This document shows positions 16,922 to 24,795 of a stretch of DNA of 51,384 bases, piece by piece (within the stretch, counting starts at the first letter, position 1; the number at the start of each line of letters is the position of its first letter). The stretch is taken from positions 1 to 51,384 of the forward strand of contig JALFFZ010000164.1 in NCBI GenBank assembly GCA_022777585.1. The letters are read 5' to 3'. Source of the DNA: Bacteroidales bacterium. GTDB taxonomy: Bacteria; Bacteroidota; Bacteroidia; Bacteroidales; UBA932. Below the pieces are notes generated by a model. That model worked only from the letters and a program-made list of their open reading frames with translations, did not search any database and had not been told where the DNA came from. Both the position numbers and the translations under genes were made by a program.

Positions 16922-16948
16922 ATCTTCCCGAAAAATTGACTATATTTG
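16917..16948 (+). promoter_or_regulatory. Promoter of the exbB-exbD-tonB operon
   Basis: The -7 element TATATTTG is at 16941-16948. ATTG at 16917-16920, overlapping the truA stop codon, sits 20 bases upstream and matches the -33 TTTG in three of four bases. The expected transcript start near 16952-16955 falls before the ATG at 16983 and excludes the alternative TTG start at 16956. Confidence 0.6.
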
Positions 16949-16982
16949 CGGATTATTGCGAATAACAAAAAGACAAAAGATA

Positions 16983-17711
16983 ATGAACGTTTTGCTTTTA
17001 CACTTATTGCAGGCAGGCATTGACGCAGCCGACACCACAGCCCGGGCAGCGGCCGCTGCCGCCGTCATTCCACACGAGGAGGAAATGAGCCTTCTCAGCA
17101 TGGCCGTAAAGGGAGGCTGGCTTATGCTCGTCCTTCTGCTTCTCTCCATCCTTGCATTCTACATTTTCGGAAAGAAATGGTGGATGATCCACAAGGCCGG
17201 AGACATTGACGAAAACTTCATGAGAGACATCAGGGACTATATCCACGAGGGCAAGCTCAAGTCCGCGCTTTCCCTCTGCGAGAAATATGACTCCCCTGTC
17301 GCAAGACTGGTCGAGAAGGGCATTTCCAGGATTGGAAGGCCGCTCTCCGATATCCAGACAGCCATCGAGAACACCGGCAACACCGAGGTGGCCAGACTCG
17401 AGAAGGGTCTGCCTATTCTTGCCACTATCGCCGGCGGAGCTCCGATGATCGGATTCCTCGGAACCGTGCTCGGTATGGTTCAGGCCTTCTTCAACATGGC
17501 CCAGGCGGGAAACAACATTGACATCACCCTGCTCTCGAGCGGTATCTACACCGCGATGATAACCACCGTCGGAGGTCTCGTTGTCGGAATCATCGCATAT
17601 TTCGGATACAACTACCTGACCTCCAACATTTCCGACCTTGTATTCAAGATGGAGAATGCCACAATTGACTTTATGGATCTCCTCCACGAGCCGGCCGGAA
17701 CAGAAGAATAA
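16983..17711 (+). CDS. exbB: ExbB/TolQ-type proton channel subunit
   Basis: Encodes 242 residues from MNVLLLHLLQAGIDA. The MotA/TolQ/ExbB fold is seen as a first membrane helix at about 44-62 (GGWLMLVLLLLSILAFYIF), a cytoplasmic helical loop, then two helices in LATIAGGAPMIGFLGTVLGM and SGIYTAMITTVGGLVVGIIAYFGY with the conserved small residues and the Thr of the proton path. ExbB and ExbD use the proton gradient to energise TonB and hence outer-membrane uptake. Spacing to exbD is 9 bases. The short start is chosen because the promoter element ends at 16948. Confidence 0.93.
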   Translation: MNVLLLHLLQAGIDAADTTARAAAAAAVIPHEEEMSLLSMAVKGGWLMLVLLLLSILAFYIFGKKWWMIHKAGDIDENFMRDIRDYIHEGKLKSALSLCEKYDSPVARLVEKGISRIGRPLSDIQTAIENTGNTEVARLEKGLPILATIAGGAPMIGFLGTVLGMVQAFFNMAQAGNNIDITLLSSGIYTAMITTVGGLVVGIIAYFGYNYLTSNISDLVFKMENATIDFMDLLHEPAGTEE

Positions 17712-17720
17712 TCTTGAACT

Positions 17721-18131
17721 ATGGGATACAAGAGATCTACGAAGGTATTGTCCGAGAACGGGATGTCGTCAATGACAGACCTCGTGTTCCTGTTGCTCAT
17801 CTTCTTCCTCATCACTTCCACACTGGTGAACCCCAATGCCCTCAAGCTCCTTCTTCCGAAGAGCACGGGTCAGGTTTCCGCCAAGGCTACCGTCAGCGTA
17901 TCCATCAAGGACTGGGGGGACGGGAACTACTCATACCATATCAACGGCAATGAGAATGCCGTCCAGTTCAGTGAGGTTGAGGACGAACTGATAGAACTTC
18001 TCCAGTCGGAGGAGGATCCTACCTTCTCCATCTATGCGGACGAGAGCGTTCCGGTGAAGGAGGTCGTGGCAGTGATGAACATAGCGAAGAGAAACCACTA
18101 CAAGGTCATTTTGGCGACAAGACCTGAATAA
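17721..18131 (+). CDS. exbD: ExbD/TolR-type proton channel subunit
   Basis: Encodes 136 residues: a short cytoplasmic head, one membrane helix beginning MTDLVFLLLIFFLITSTLV, where the Asp (D19 in SMTDL) is the proton-carrying residue of the family, and a periplasmic domain (KATVSVSIKDWGDGNY, VPVKEVVAVMNIAKRNHYK). It forms the channel with ExbB and interacts with TonB. Only one ExbD is seen here, whereas many Bacteroidetes TonB operons carry two. The tonB gene begins 2 bases after its stop. Confidence 0.93.
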   Translation: MGYKRSTKVLSENGMSSMTDLVFLLLIFFLITSTLVNPNALKLLLPKSTGQVSAKATVSVSIKDWGDGNYSYHINGNENAVQFSEVEDELIELLQSEEDPTFSIYADESVPVKEVVAVMNIAKRNHYKVILATRPE

Positions 18132-18133
18132 AG

Positions 18134-18922
18134 ATGAAGCAATACAGGGAGATACGCAAGAAGACAGAAAGGGTCTCGGAAATAGGGGCTGCGGTCTGCA
18201 CCGTGGTCTGCCACGTGGCCGTGGCCGTGTTCGGCGTATTCTCCGGAATCACCTACATATATCCGCCGCCTGAGGAGCAGAGCGTGCTGATGGATTTCTC
18301 AGAGGACGAGGAGAAGGTCATTGTAAGACAGACCAATGGCTCGGCACCTCAGAGCGAGGACCCTGACAGGACGAAAAAGCTGGAACTTGTCCAGAAATCA
18401 GAGGCCCAGGAAAAGGGAACGAAGACCAATGAGGCCCCTGAGGCCAAGGGGGACGATTTCGGGGACGTGGAGAAATACGAGCCGCCGAGGGAAAAGGAGA
18501 TTGACAGAAGAGCATTGTTCCACGCCGCTGACAACAAGACGGACAAGGACACATTGGCAGCCCAGACCGCAAGGGATATCAGCGATGCCCTGAAGGCCGG
18601 TCACGCCCAGGGCAATACCTCCACGGGAAAGACCAACGGAGAGCCTAACGCCCAGCTTAAGGGCAGGAATGTGGTCGGTGTGATTGCAAAGCCGGCATAC
18701 AATGTGCAGGAGGCCGGCACGGTGGTGGTAAGCATCTACGTAGACCAGTACGGCAATGTTACCAAGGCAACTCCGGGAGCACCCGGAACCACGGTGAACA
18801 ATTCGGCTCTGTGGGCCGCTGCAAGAAAGGCTGCGCTTGAGACACATTTCAACATGGATGGCTCGGCTCCGCCTCTTCAGCAGGGAACCATAACCTACAT
18901 ATTCTCATTGAAAGGGAATTGA
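18134..18922 (+). CDS. tonB: TonB-type energy transducer
   Basis: Encodes 262 residues. An N-terminal membrane anchor (about 17-45) is followed by a charged linker of about 130 residues rich in Glu, Lys, Asp and Pro that would span the periplasm, and a C-terminal domain (about 178-262) with GVIAKPAYNVQEAGTVVVSI, VDQYGNVTKATPG and ALETHFNMDGSAPP. This corresponds to a TonB C-terminal fold of the kind that contacts the TonB box of receptors. It completes the exbB-exbD-tonB operon and could serve the two outer-membrane proteins in this window, but TonB systems act in trans so this is only a possibility. Confidence 0.87.
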   Translation: MKQYREIRKKTERVSEIGAAVCTVVCHVAVAVFGVFSGITYIYPPPEEQSVLMDFSEDEEKVIVRQTNGSAPQSEDPDRTKKLELVQKSEAQEKGTKTNEAPEAKGDDFGDVEKYEPPREKEIDRRALFHAADNKTDKDTLAAQTARDISDALKAGHAQGNTSTGKTNGEPNAQLKGRNVVGVIAKPAYNVQEAGTVVVSIYVDQYGNVTKATPGAPGTTVNNSALWAAARKAALETHFNMDGSAPPLQQGTITYIFSLKGN

Positions 18923-18941
18923 CATAAAGGAAAACAAGACA

Positions 18942-19019
18942 GCCGGGAGGAGCCCCGGAAACTATAATGATTTCAATGGCGTGAGCCAGATATTTAATTT
19001 TTAAACAGCCCGGGAGGGC
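18942..19019 (+). other. Two small GC-rich hairpins between tonB and the pseudouridine synthase gene
   Basis: CCGGG (18943-18947) can pair with CCCGG (18954-18958) across a 6-base loop. A second stem GCCC (19008-19011) with loop GGGA and GGGC (19016-19019) ends 9 bases before the ATG at 19029. Both contain CCGGGAGG. No T-run follows either, so they are not classical terminators; the second could affect ribosome access. The rest of this 106-base gap shows nothing clear. Confidence 0.35.
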
Positions 19020-19028
19020 AATCCGAAA

Positions 19029-20507
19029 ATGGAAGAAAACAACAAGAGCGGTTACACCGCAGAAGGAAGGAAACTCAGGCCGAGAAGGCCAAGGATTTCC
19101 AACAAAGTGTACTCATCATCAGAAGCGTCAGAGAGACGCGGAAACTATGGACAACGTTCCGATAACGGAGGCCGTGGTGGCTACGGTTCATCGGAGAGAA
19201 GAAGTTACGGAAGCCCCGAGAGAAGGAGCGGCGAAGGAAGGGGCTACGGCCATTCCGAGGGCAGGCCGTCATACGGTTCGGGCAGAAGGGCCCAGTACGG
19301 CAACTCCGATGAGAGAAACGGCCACAGAAGCTATGGAAGCCAGGACAGAAGGTCCTACGGCAGTTCTGAGAACAGAAGTTTCGGCCAGTCTGAGAGCAGG
19401 AGCTACGGACATTCTGACAACAGGAATTATTCCGACAGCAGGAACAACGGGGAAAACAGGAGAAGTTACGGCCGCGATGACAGGCGCACCGATAACAGGG
19501 GCTTCGGGCCATCAGGCAGAAGGGCTCCGTCCAATGGAGGAAGACCGCAGTCAGGGAACGGCAGGAGTTACGGCAACAGCCAGGGCCACAAGCAGTACGG
19601 AGCTGGAAGGCCGGCCGCCGGGAGAGGTGGATTCAACGGAAACGGCAGAGGTACAGGACGCCCGGTCAAGCAGAATCCATACAAATTCAATGAGAATGAC
19701 GAGCAGAGCATCAACATGATGCTCAGCCGCAAGCCGCAGATCGACCAGATTCAGCTTTCTGACAATGATGTTGTGGAGACTCCTATCAAGGATGTTATCC
19801 GCCTCAACAAGTTCATTGCGAATTCAGGTATATGCTCCCGCCGCGAGGCTGACCAGTATATCCAGGCAGGTGTCGTGACCGTCAATGACGAGGTTGTCAC
19901 CGAGCTCGGAACAAAGGTCAATGTCTTCACCGATGACATCAAGTTCAACGGAGAGAGAATCCGCGGGGAGGAGAAGGTTTACATTGTGATGAACAAGCCG
20001 AAGGGCTATGTTACCACTGCAAGCGACCCTCACGCCGAGAAGACAGTGATGGATCTGCTCAAGAAGTGCAGCGCCAGAGTATTCCCTGTCGGAAGGCTTG
20101 ACAAGAACACTACGGGCGTACTGATGTTCACCAATGACGGGGAAATCGCCGAGAGGCTCACCCATCCTTCATACGACAAGAAGAAGATTTATCAGGTTAT
20201 CCTCGACAAGCCGATCAGCCAGGAGGACTTCGACCAGATTCTCAGCGGGGTTTCCCTCAATGACGGAGACATCAAGGCTGACGAGCTCGAATACATTGAT
20301 GCAGAGGACCACAGGAAGCTCGGCATTGAAATACATTCAGGCAAGAACCGCATTGTAAGGAGGATTTTCGAATCCCTCGGCTACGAGGTGAAGGCCCTCG
20401 ACAGAGTGTATTTCGCCGGACTTACCAAGAAGGGTCTGAAGAAGGGAGAATGGAGATATCTCACGGAAGGAGAGTCCAATATCCTCAAGATGGGCGCATA
20501 TCTGTAA
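19029..20507 (+). CDS. rluB: RsuA/RluB-family rRNA pseudouridine synthase with long disordered N-terminus
   Basis: Encodes 492 residues. Residues 1-215 are low complexity, rich in Arg, Gly, Ser, Tyr and Asn with repeats such as RRSYGSS, SYGHSDNR and GRGG. Residues about 257-315 are an S4 RNA-binding domain (RLNKFIANSGICSRREAD) and 317-485 the pseudouridine synthase domain with catalytic D358 in GRLDKNTTG and the RsuA/RluB features MNKPKGYVTT and GKNRIVRRIFESLGYEV. It should modify a uridine in 16S or 23S rRNA; RluB (23S) is my preferred guess but RsuA/RluF cannot be excluded. The extension could bind RNA. era starts one base after the stop. Confidence 0.87.
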   Translation: MEENNKSGYTAEGRKLRPRRPRISNKVYSSSEASERRGNYGQRSDNGGRGGYGSSERRSYGSPERRSGEGRGYGHSEGRPSYGSGRRAQYGNSDERNGHRSYGSQDRRSYGSSENRSFGQSESRSYGHSDNRNYSDSRNNGENRRSYGRDDRRTDNRGFGPSGRRAPSNGGRPQSGNGRSYGNSQGHKQYGAGRPAAGRGGFNGNGRGTGRPVKQNPYKFNENDEQSINMMLSRKPQIDQIQLSDNDVVETPIKDVIRLNKFIANSGICSRREADQYIQAGVVTVNDEVVTELGTKVNVFTDDIKFNGERIRGEEKVYIVMNKPKGYVTTASDPHAEKTVMDLLKKCSARVFPVGRLDKNTTGVLMFTNDGEIAERLTHPSYDKKKIYQVILDKPISQEDFDQILSGVSLNDGDIKADELEYIDAEDHRKLGIEIHSGKNRIVRRIFESLGYEVKALDRVYFAGLTKKGLKKGEWRYLTEGESNILKMGAYL

Positions 20508-20508
20508 T

Positions 20509-21411
20509 ATGGACAGCGTACAGACACAGAACGAGCACAGGGCTGGATTTGTCAACATCATCGGCAACCCGAATGTAGGCAAATCCACTCTGATGAATGC
20601 TCTTGTGGGAGAGAAACTCTCCATTGTCACGGCCAAGGCCCAGACTACCAGACATAGAATCCGGGGCATTGTCAACGGGGAGAACTACCAGATAGTCTAT
20701 TCCGACACGCCTGGAATCCTGAAGCCGAACTACAGGCTGCAGGAGAATATGATGGACTTCGTGGACACCGCAATCGGGGACGCCGACATCATTCTCTACG
20801 TCACGGACGTCGTGGAGAAGGCGGACAAGAACGCGGAGTACATCGATAAGCTCCAGAAAGTTGATTGTCCTGTGATTCTTGTCATCAACAAGATAGACGT
20901 AAGCGACCAGTCCAAGGTCGTGGAACTTATGGGATGGTGGCAGGAGAAGCTGCCTTCATCAATGATAATTCCGGTATCCGCAAAGGAGAAATTCAACATT
21001 GAGAGTGTCCTCAATGCCGTCGTGTCCAAGCTTCCTGTCTCGCCTGCCTGGTTCGACAAGGATGCCTTCACCGACAAGAATCTCAGATTCTTCGCCTCTG
21101 AAATCATCAGGGAGAAGATTCTGGAGAATTATTCCCAGGAGATTCCTTACAGCTGCGAGGTGGCAATCGAGGCTTTCAAGGAGGAAGAGGAGAGATACGA
21201 AATCAGCGCTGTCATCTATGTGATGAGGAACTCCCAGAAGGGAATCATCATAGGAAAGGGTGGCCTGGCGTTGAAGAAGACCAGCACGGCCGCAAGACTT
21301 GAGATGGAGGACTTCTTCCAGAAGAAGGTTTTCCTCAGCATATTCGTCAAGGTGGACGAGGGCTGGAGGGAGAGCCGCAGGGAACTCCGCAAGTTCGGAT
21401 ACGAGGAATAG
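20509..21411 (+). CDS. era: GTPase Era
   Basis: Encodes 300 residues, the standard size. G1 is GNPNVGKS (19-26), the switch I Thr region AQTTRHRI, G3 DTPG (65-68), G4 NKID (126-129) and G5 VSAK. The C-terminal KH domain has IIIGKGG (245-251), which binds the 3' end of 16S rRNA. Era helps mature the small ribosomal subunit. It follows the pseudouridine synthase after one base, so the two ribosome-biogenesis genes are co-transcribed and probably coupled. Confidence 0.96.
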   Translation: MDSVQTQNEHRAGFVNIIGNPNVGKSTLMNALVGEKLSIVTAKAQTTRHRIRGIVNGENYQIVYSDTPGILKPNYRLQENMMDFVDTAIGDADIILYVTDVVEKADKNAEYIDKLQKVDCPVILVINKIDVSDQSKVVELMGWWQEKLPSSMIIPVSAKEKFNIESVLNAVVSKLPVSPAWFDKDAFTDKNLRFFASEIIREKILENYSQEIPYSCEVAIEAFKEEEERYEISAVIYVMRNSQKGIIIGKGGLALKKTSTAARLEMEDFFQKKVFLSIFVKVDEGWRESRRELRKFGYEE

Positions 21412-21442
21412 TGCCTGACACACAAAAACCAATACCGATAAT

Positions 21443-24226
21443 ATGAGCAAAGACGAGTGGGAGGATATGTCTCCGGACGAACTGGAGAACGATGAGAACA
21501 TCAATGAGGAGCCTGTCGATGAAAGCACCGCGGTGCCTTCAGACAAGTACGAGAAGCTGATCGGAGATGACAGCAGGAAATACAAGCTGTCAGGAATGTT
21601 CAAGGACTGGTTCCTTGACTATTCCTCATACGTCATCCTCCAGAGGGCCGTTCCGAATATAGTGGACGGTCTCAAGCCCGTGCAGAGAAGGGTCCTCCAT
21701 GCGATGTACAAGATGGACGACGGCAGTTTCACCAAGGTGGCGAACATTGTCGGTCAGGCTATGCAGTACCATCCGCACGGTGACCAGTCCATCCTCGGAG
21801 CACTCGTACAGCTCGGGCAGAAAGGCTTTGCCGTGGATTGTCAGGGAAACTGGGGTAACATTCTCACAGGTGACTCCAACGCCGCTGCCCGATATATTGA
21901 GGCCAGACTCAGCAAGTTTGCAAAGGAGGTAATCTTCGACCCGAAGGTGACCAGCTGGATGACATCCTACGACGGAAGAAACCAGGAACCGGTCGAACTG
22001 CCGGTAAGATTCCCTCTCCTGCTGGCTCAGGGAACGGAGGGCATTGCCGTAGGTATGGCATCCAAGATTCTTCCGCACAATTTCAATGAGCTCATAGACG
22101 CTTCCATAGCCTGTCTCAGGGGAGAGCCGTTCGAGCTTCTGCCGGACTTCCCTACCGGAGGCATGGCGGACTGCTCCAAATATATGAAGGGCCAGAGGGG
22201 CGGTGTCGTGAAGGTGCGCGCCAAAATAGAGAAAATCGACAAGAACACATTGGCTATCAAGGAAGTACCTTACGGTAAGACCACCCATGCGCTCGTCGAG
22301 TCCATTCTCAAGGCCAAGGCTAAGGGAAAAATCAAAATAAAGAAAATAGAGGATATGACGACCGACACGGCCGACCTCGTGATTCATCTTCCAAATGACG
22401 TTTCCCCGGACAAGACAATCGACGCACTCTACGCATTCACCGACTGCGAGACCACCATTGCCCCGAACGCCTGCGTAATCAAGGACAACAAGCCTCAGTT
22501 CCTCAGTGTGGACGACATCCTCACCTACGATGCCAATCATACCAGGGAACTCCTTGGAAAACAGCTCCAGATCAGGCTGGACGAGCTCGAGGACAGCTGG
22601 CACTACACCTCGCTCGAGAAGATTTTCTTTGAGAACAGGGTTTATAAAATCCTGGAAGAGGACCAGAAGACCTGGGATGCCCAGATTAAGGACGTCCTCG
22701 CCAAGATGCTTGAGTACCAGGGACTTCTCAAGAGGAAAATCACAATGGAAGACATCCTCAAGCTCGTGGAGAAGCCGGTCCGCAAGATTTCCAAGTTCGA
22801 CACCAAGGTCATTGACGAGAAAATCAGGGATCTCGAGAAGGAGATGGACAAAGTCCGTAACAATCTCGACCATCTCACGGATTACACCGTCAAGTTCTTC
22901 AAGGGAATCAAGGACAAATACGGCAAGGACTTCCCTCGCCGGACCGAGATAACCGGATTCGAGACCATTGCCGCCACTAAGGTGGTGAGCAACAATGCCA
23001 AGCTCTATGCCAATATGGCCGAGGGCTTCGTGGGCATCGGGCTCAAGAAGGATGACGAGGGTCAGTTCATCTGCGACTGCTCCGACATTGCAGAAATCAT
23101 TGTCATCAACAAGGAGGGCAAGTACATTATTTCCAAGGTTGCCGACAAGGCATTCTTCGGGAAGAACCTCCTCTATGTGGGCATTTTCGACAGGGGCGAC
23201 ACCAGAACAATCTACAATGTCATATACAGGGACGGAAAAACCAGTCTCTACTATGCCAAGAGGTTCTCTGTCACAAGCGTGACAAGGGACAAGGAGTACG
23301 ACATCACCCAGGGCAAGCCGGGTTCCGTCATCCTCTGGTTCTCGGTAAACCACAACGGAGAGGCCGAAACAGTCAAGATGTACTTCCGCGCCAGGCCGAA
23401 GCTCAAGAAGCTGAATGCGGAATACGATTTCTCCACCCTCGCCATCAAGGGCAAGGCATCCCGCGGAAACCTCGTGACCAAGAATGCCATACAGCGCATT
23501 GTGCTGAAGTCCAAGGGAATATCCACCATTGAGGGCAAGGATATATGGTTCGACAACGATGTCCAGCGTCTCAATGAGGACGGACGTGGAACGCATCTCG
23601 GCAAGTTCAGCGGAGATGACAAGATTCTCGCCGTATTCAGGAACGGAACCTATTACACCACGTCCTATGACCTGAGCAACAGGTATCAGGGCGAGCTCAT
23701 TCTCATCGAGAAATACGACCCGGCCAAGACTTTTGCCGCCCTGTATTTCGACGGAGCCAGCAAACAGTTCTATATCAAGCGTTTCACATTCCCGGAGAGC
23801 AACAACAGCCCGGCATTCTACGTACCTGAGGGCAAGGGCAACTACCTCGCCGACTTCAGTTCGGACAGGCATCCTCAGTTTATGGTGACATTCACCGGAA
23901 GACAGGAGCACAGGGAGCCGGAGAAGTTCGACGCCGAGGAGTTCATCGCGGTCAAGGGTGTGTCCGCCAAGGGCAACAGATGCCACAGGTATGACGTTCT
24001 CAAGGTTGAGTTCATCGAGCCGCTTGTGAAACCGGAAGATGAGGACGTGAAGGACGAGGAGGCCCAGGAAATCGTGAATATGACAGAGGAGGTGGTTCAG
24101 GACGAAGAAAATTTCAGCCCTGAGTCAATGTACCGCCCGGCAGGGAACCAGGAGGAAGAAGGCGGGGAGACGGAGAACGGAGATGAGGAGAATGTGGATG
24201 AGGAGCCGAACCTCTTCGATATGTAA
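21443..24226 (+). CDS. parC: DNA topoisomerase IV subunit A
   Basis: Encodes 927 residues. The breakage-reunion domain starts with YSSYVILQRAVPNIVDGLKP (60-79); the active-site Tyr is Y151 in NAAARYIEARLS, a context more like Bacteroidetes ParC than GyrA. The helix after HPHGD (110-114) carries Q115 and G119 where E. coli GyrA has Ser83 and Asp87. A coiled-coil runs at about 455-485 and the C-terminal part has degenerate propeller blades. The first 35 residues and the last 60 (EDEDVKDEEAQEIV, GDEENVDEEPN) are strongly acidic. It decatenates chromosomes with ParE, which is not in the window. aroK follows after 5 bases. Confidence 0.93.
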   Translation: MSKDEWEDMSPDELENDENINEEPVDESTAVPSDKYEKLIGDDSRKYKLSGMFKDWFLDYSSYVILQRAVPNIVDGLKPVQRRVLHAMYKMDDGSFTKVANIVGQAMQYHPHGDQSILGALVQLGQKGFAVDCQGNWGNILTGDSNAAARYIEARLSKFAKEVIFDPKVTSWMTSYDGRNQEPVELPVRFPLLLAQGTEGIAVGMASKILPHNFNELIDASIACLRGEPFELLPDFPTGGMADCSKYMKGQRGGVVKVRAKIEKIDKNTLAIKEVPYGKTTHALVESILKAKAKGKIKIKKIEDMTTDTADLVIHLPNDVSPDKTIDALYAFTDCETTIAPNACVIKDNKPQFLSVDDILTYDANHTRELLGKQLQIRLDELEDSWHYTSLEKIFFENRVYKILEEDQKTWDAQIKDVLAKMLEYQGLLKRKITMEDILKLVEKPVRKISKFDTKVIDEKIRDLEKEMDKVRNNLDHLTDYTVKFFKGIKDKYGKDFPRRTEITGFETIAATKVVSNNAKLYANMAEGFVGIGLKKDDEGQFICDCSDIAEIIVINKEGKYIISKVADKAFFGKNLLYVGIFDRGDTRTIYNVIYRDGKTSLYYAKRFSVTSVTRDKEYDITQGKPGSVILWFSVNHNGEAETVKMYFRARPKLKKLNAEYDFSTLAIKGKASRGNLVTKNAIQRIVLKSKGISTIEGKDIWFDNDVQRLNEDGRGTHLGKFSGDDKILAVFRNGTYYTTSYDLSNRYQGELILIEKYDPAKTFAALYFDGASKQFYIKRFTFPESNNSPAFYVPEGKGNYLADFSSDRHPQFMVTFTGRQEHREPEKFDAEEFIAVKGVSAKGNRCHRYDVLKVEFIEPLVKPEDEDVKDEEAQEIVNMTEEVVQDEENFSPESMYRPAGNQEEEGGETENGDEENVDEEPNLFDM

Positions 24227-24231
24227 ATGAT

Positions 24232-24795
24232 ATGATTATTTCACTCACAGGATTTATGGGATGCGGCAAGAGCAGCATAGGAAAGCTGTTCTGCCGCATT
24301 TCGCATTGCGATTTCATTGACCTGGACGAGGAGATTGAGCGGAGAAGAGGCCAATCCGTGAAGGAGATTTTCGCCGAGGGAGGGGAAAGACTTTTCAGGT
24401 CGCTCGAACTGGAGACGTTGAAAATCGTCCTGGACAGTCACGGAGACGAATTGCGCAAGACCGTGCTTTCTCTCGGAGGAGGGACATTGACCACACCAGA
24501 GGCGGCTTCCATCATTGGAGAAAAGACCGTCTGCATCTATCTCAGGGCCAATACTGACACCCTCGTGGACAATCTCTACAAATATCCCGGCGAGAGGCCG
24601 ATGCTCGGCGACAGCCAGTCTGACATGGATTCGCTGAGGGCAAAAATCGAGGAAATGATGGCCCGCCGCTCAAATATATACGAGTCCGCAGCCGACTGGA
24701 CAATCGACATTGACGGAAAAACCTATCCTGACATAGCCAGGGAGATTGATGCGGTAATATGGCTTTCCGGAAAAGGAAAGGGAACTAAAGATTGA
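24232..24795 (+). CDS. aroK: Shikimate kinase
   Basis: Encodes 187 residues. P-loop GFMGCGKS is at 7-14, the shikimate-binding Asp in FIDLDEEIE (28-36), the Arg site in GGERLFRSLE, LSLGGG near 80, and the adenine lid GERPMLG. It phosphorylates shikimate in aromatic amino acid synthesis. The 3' end overlaps recJ on the other strand by 11 bases, so there is no room for a dedicated terminator. Confidence 0.94.
   Translation: MIISLTGFMGCGKSSIGKLFCRISHCDFIDLDEEIERRRGQSVKEIFAEGGERLFRSLELETLKIVLDSHGDELRKTVLSLGGGTLTTPEAASIIGEKTVCIYLRANTDTLVDNLYKYPGERPMLGDSQSDMDSLRAKIEEMMARRSNIYESAADWTIDIDGKTYPDIAREIDAVIWLSGKGKGTKD

Noticed and set aside
21626..23986. A 786-codon open frame antisense to parC
   Set aside because: It lies wholly inside the well-supported parC gene, has no recognisable domain, and reflects codon bias of the real frame.
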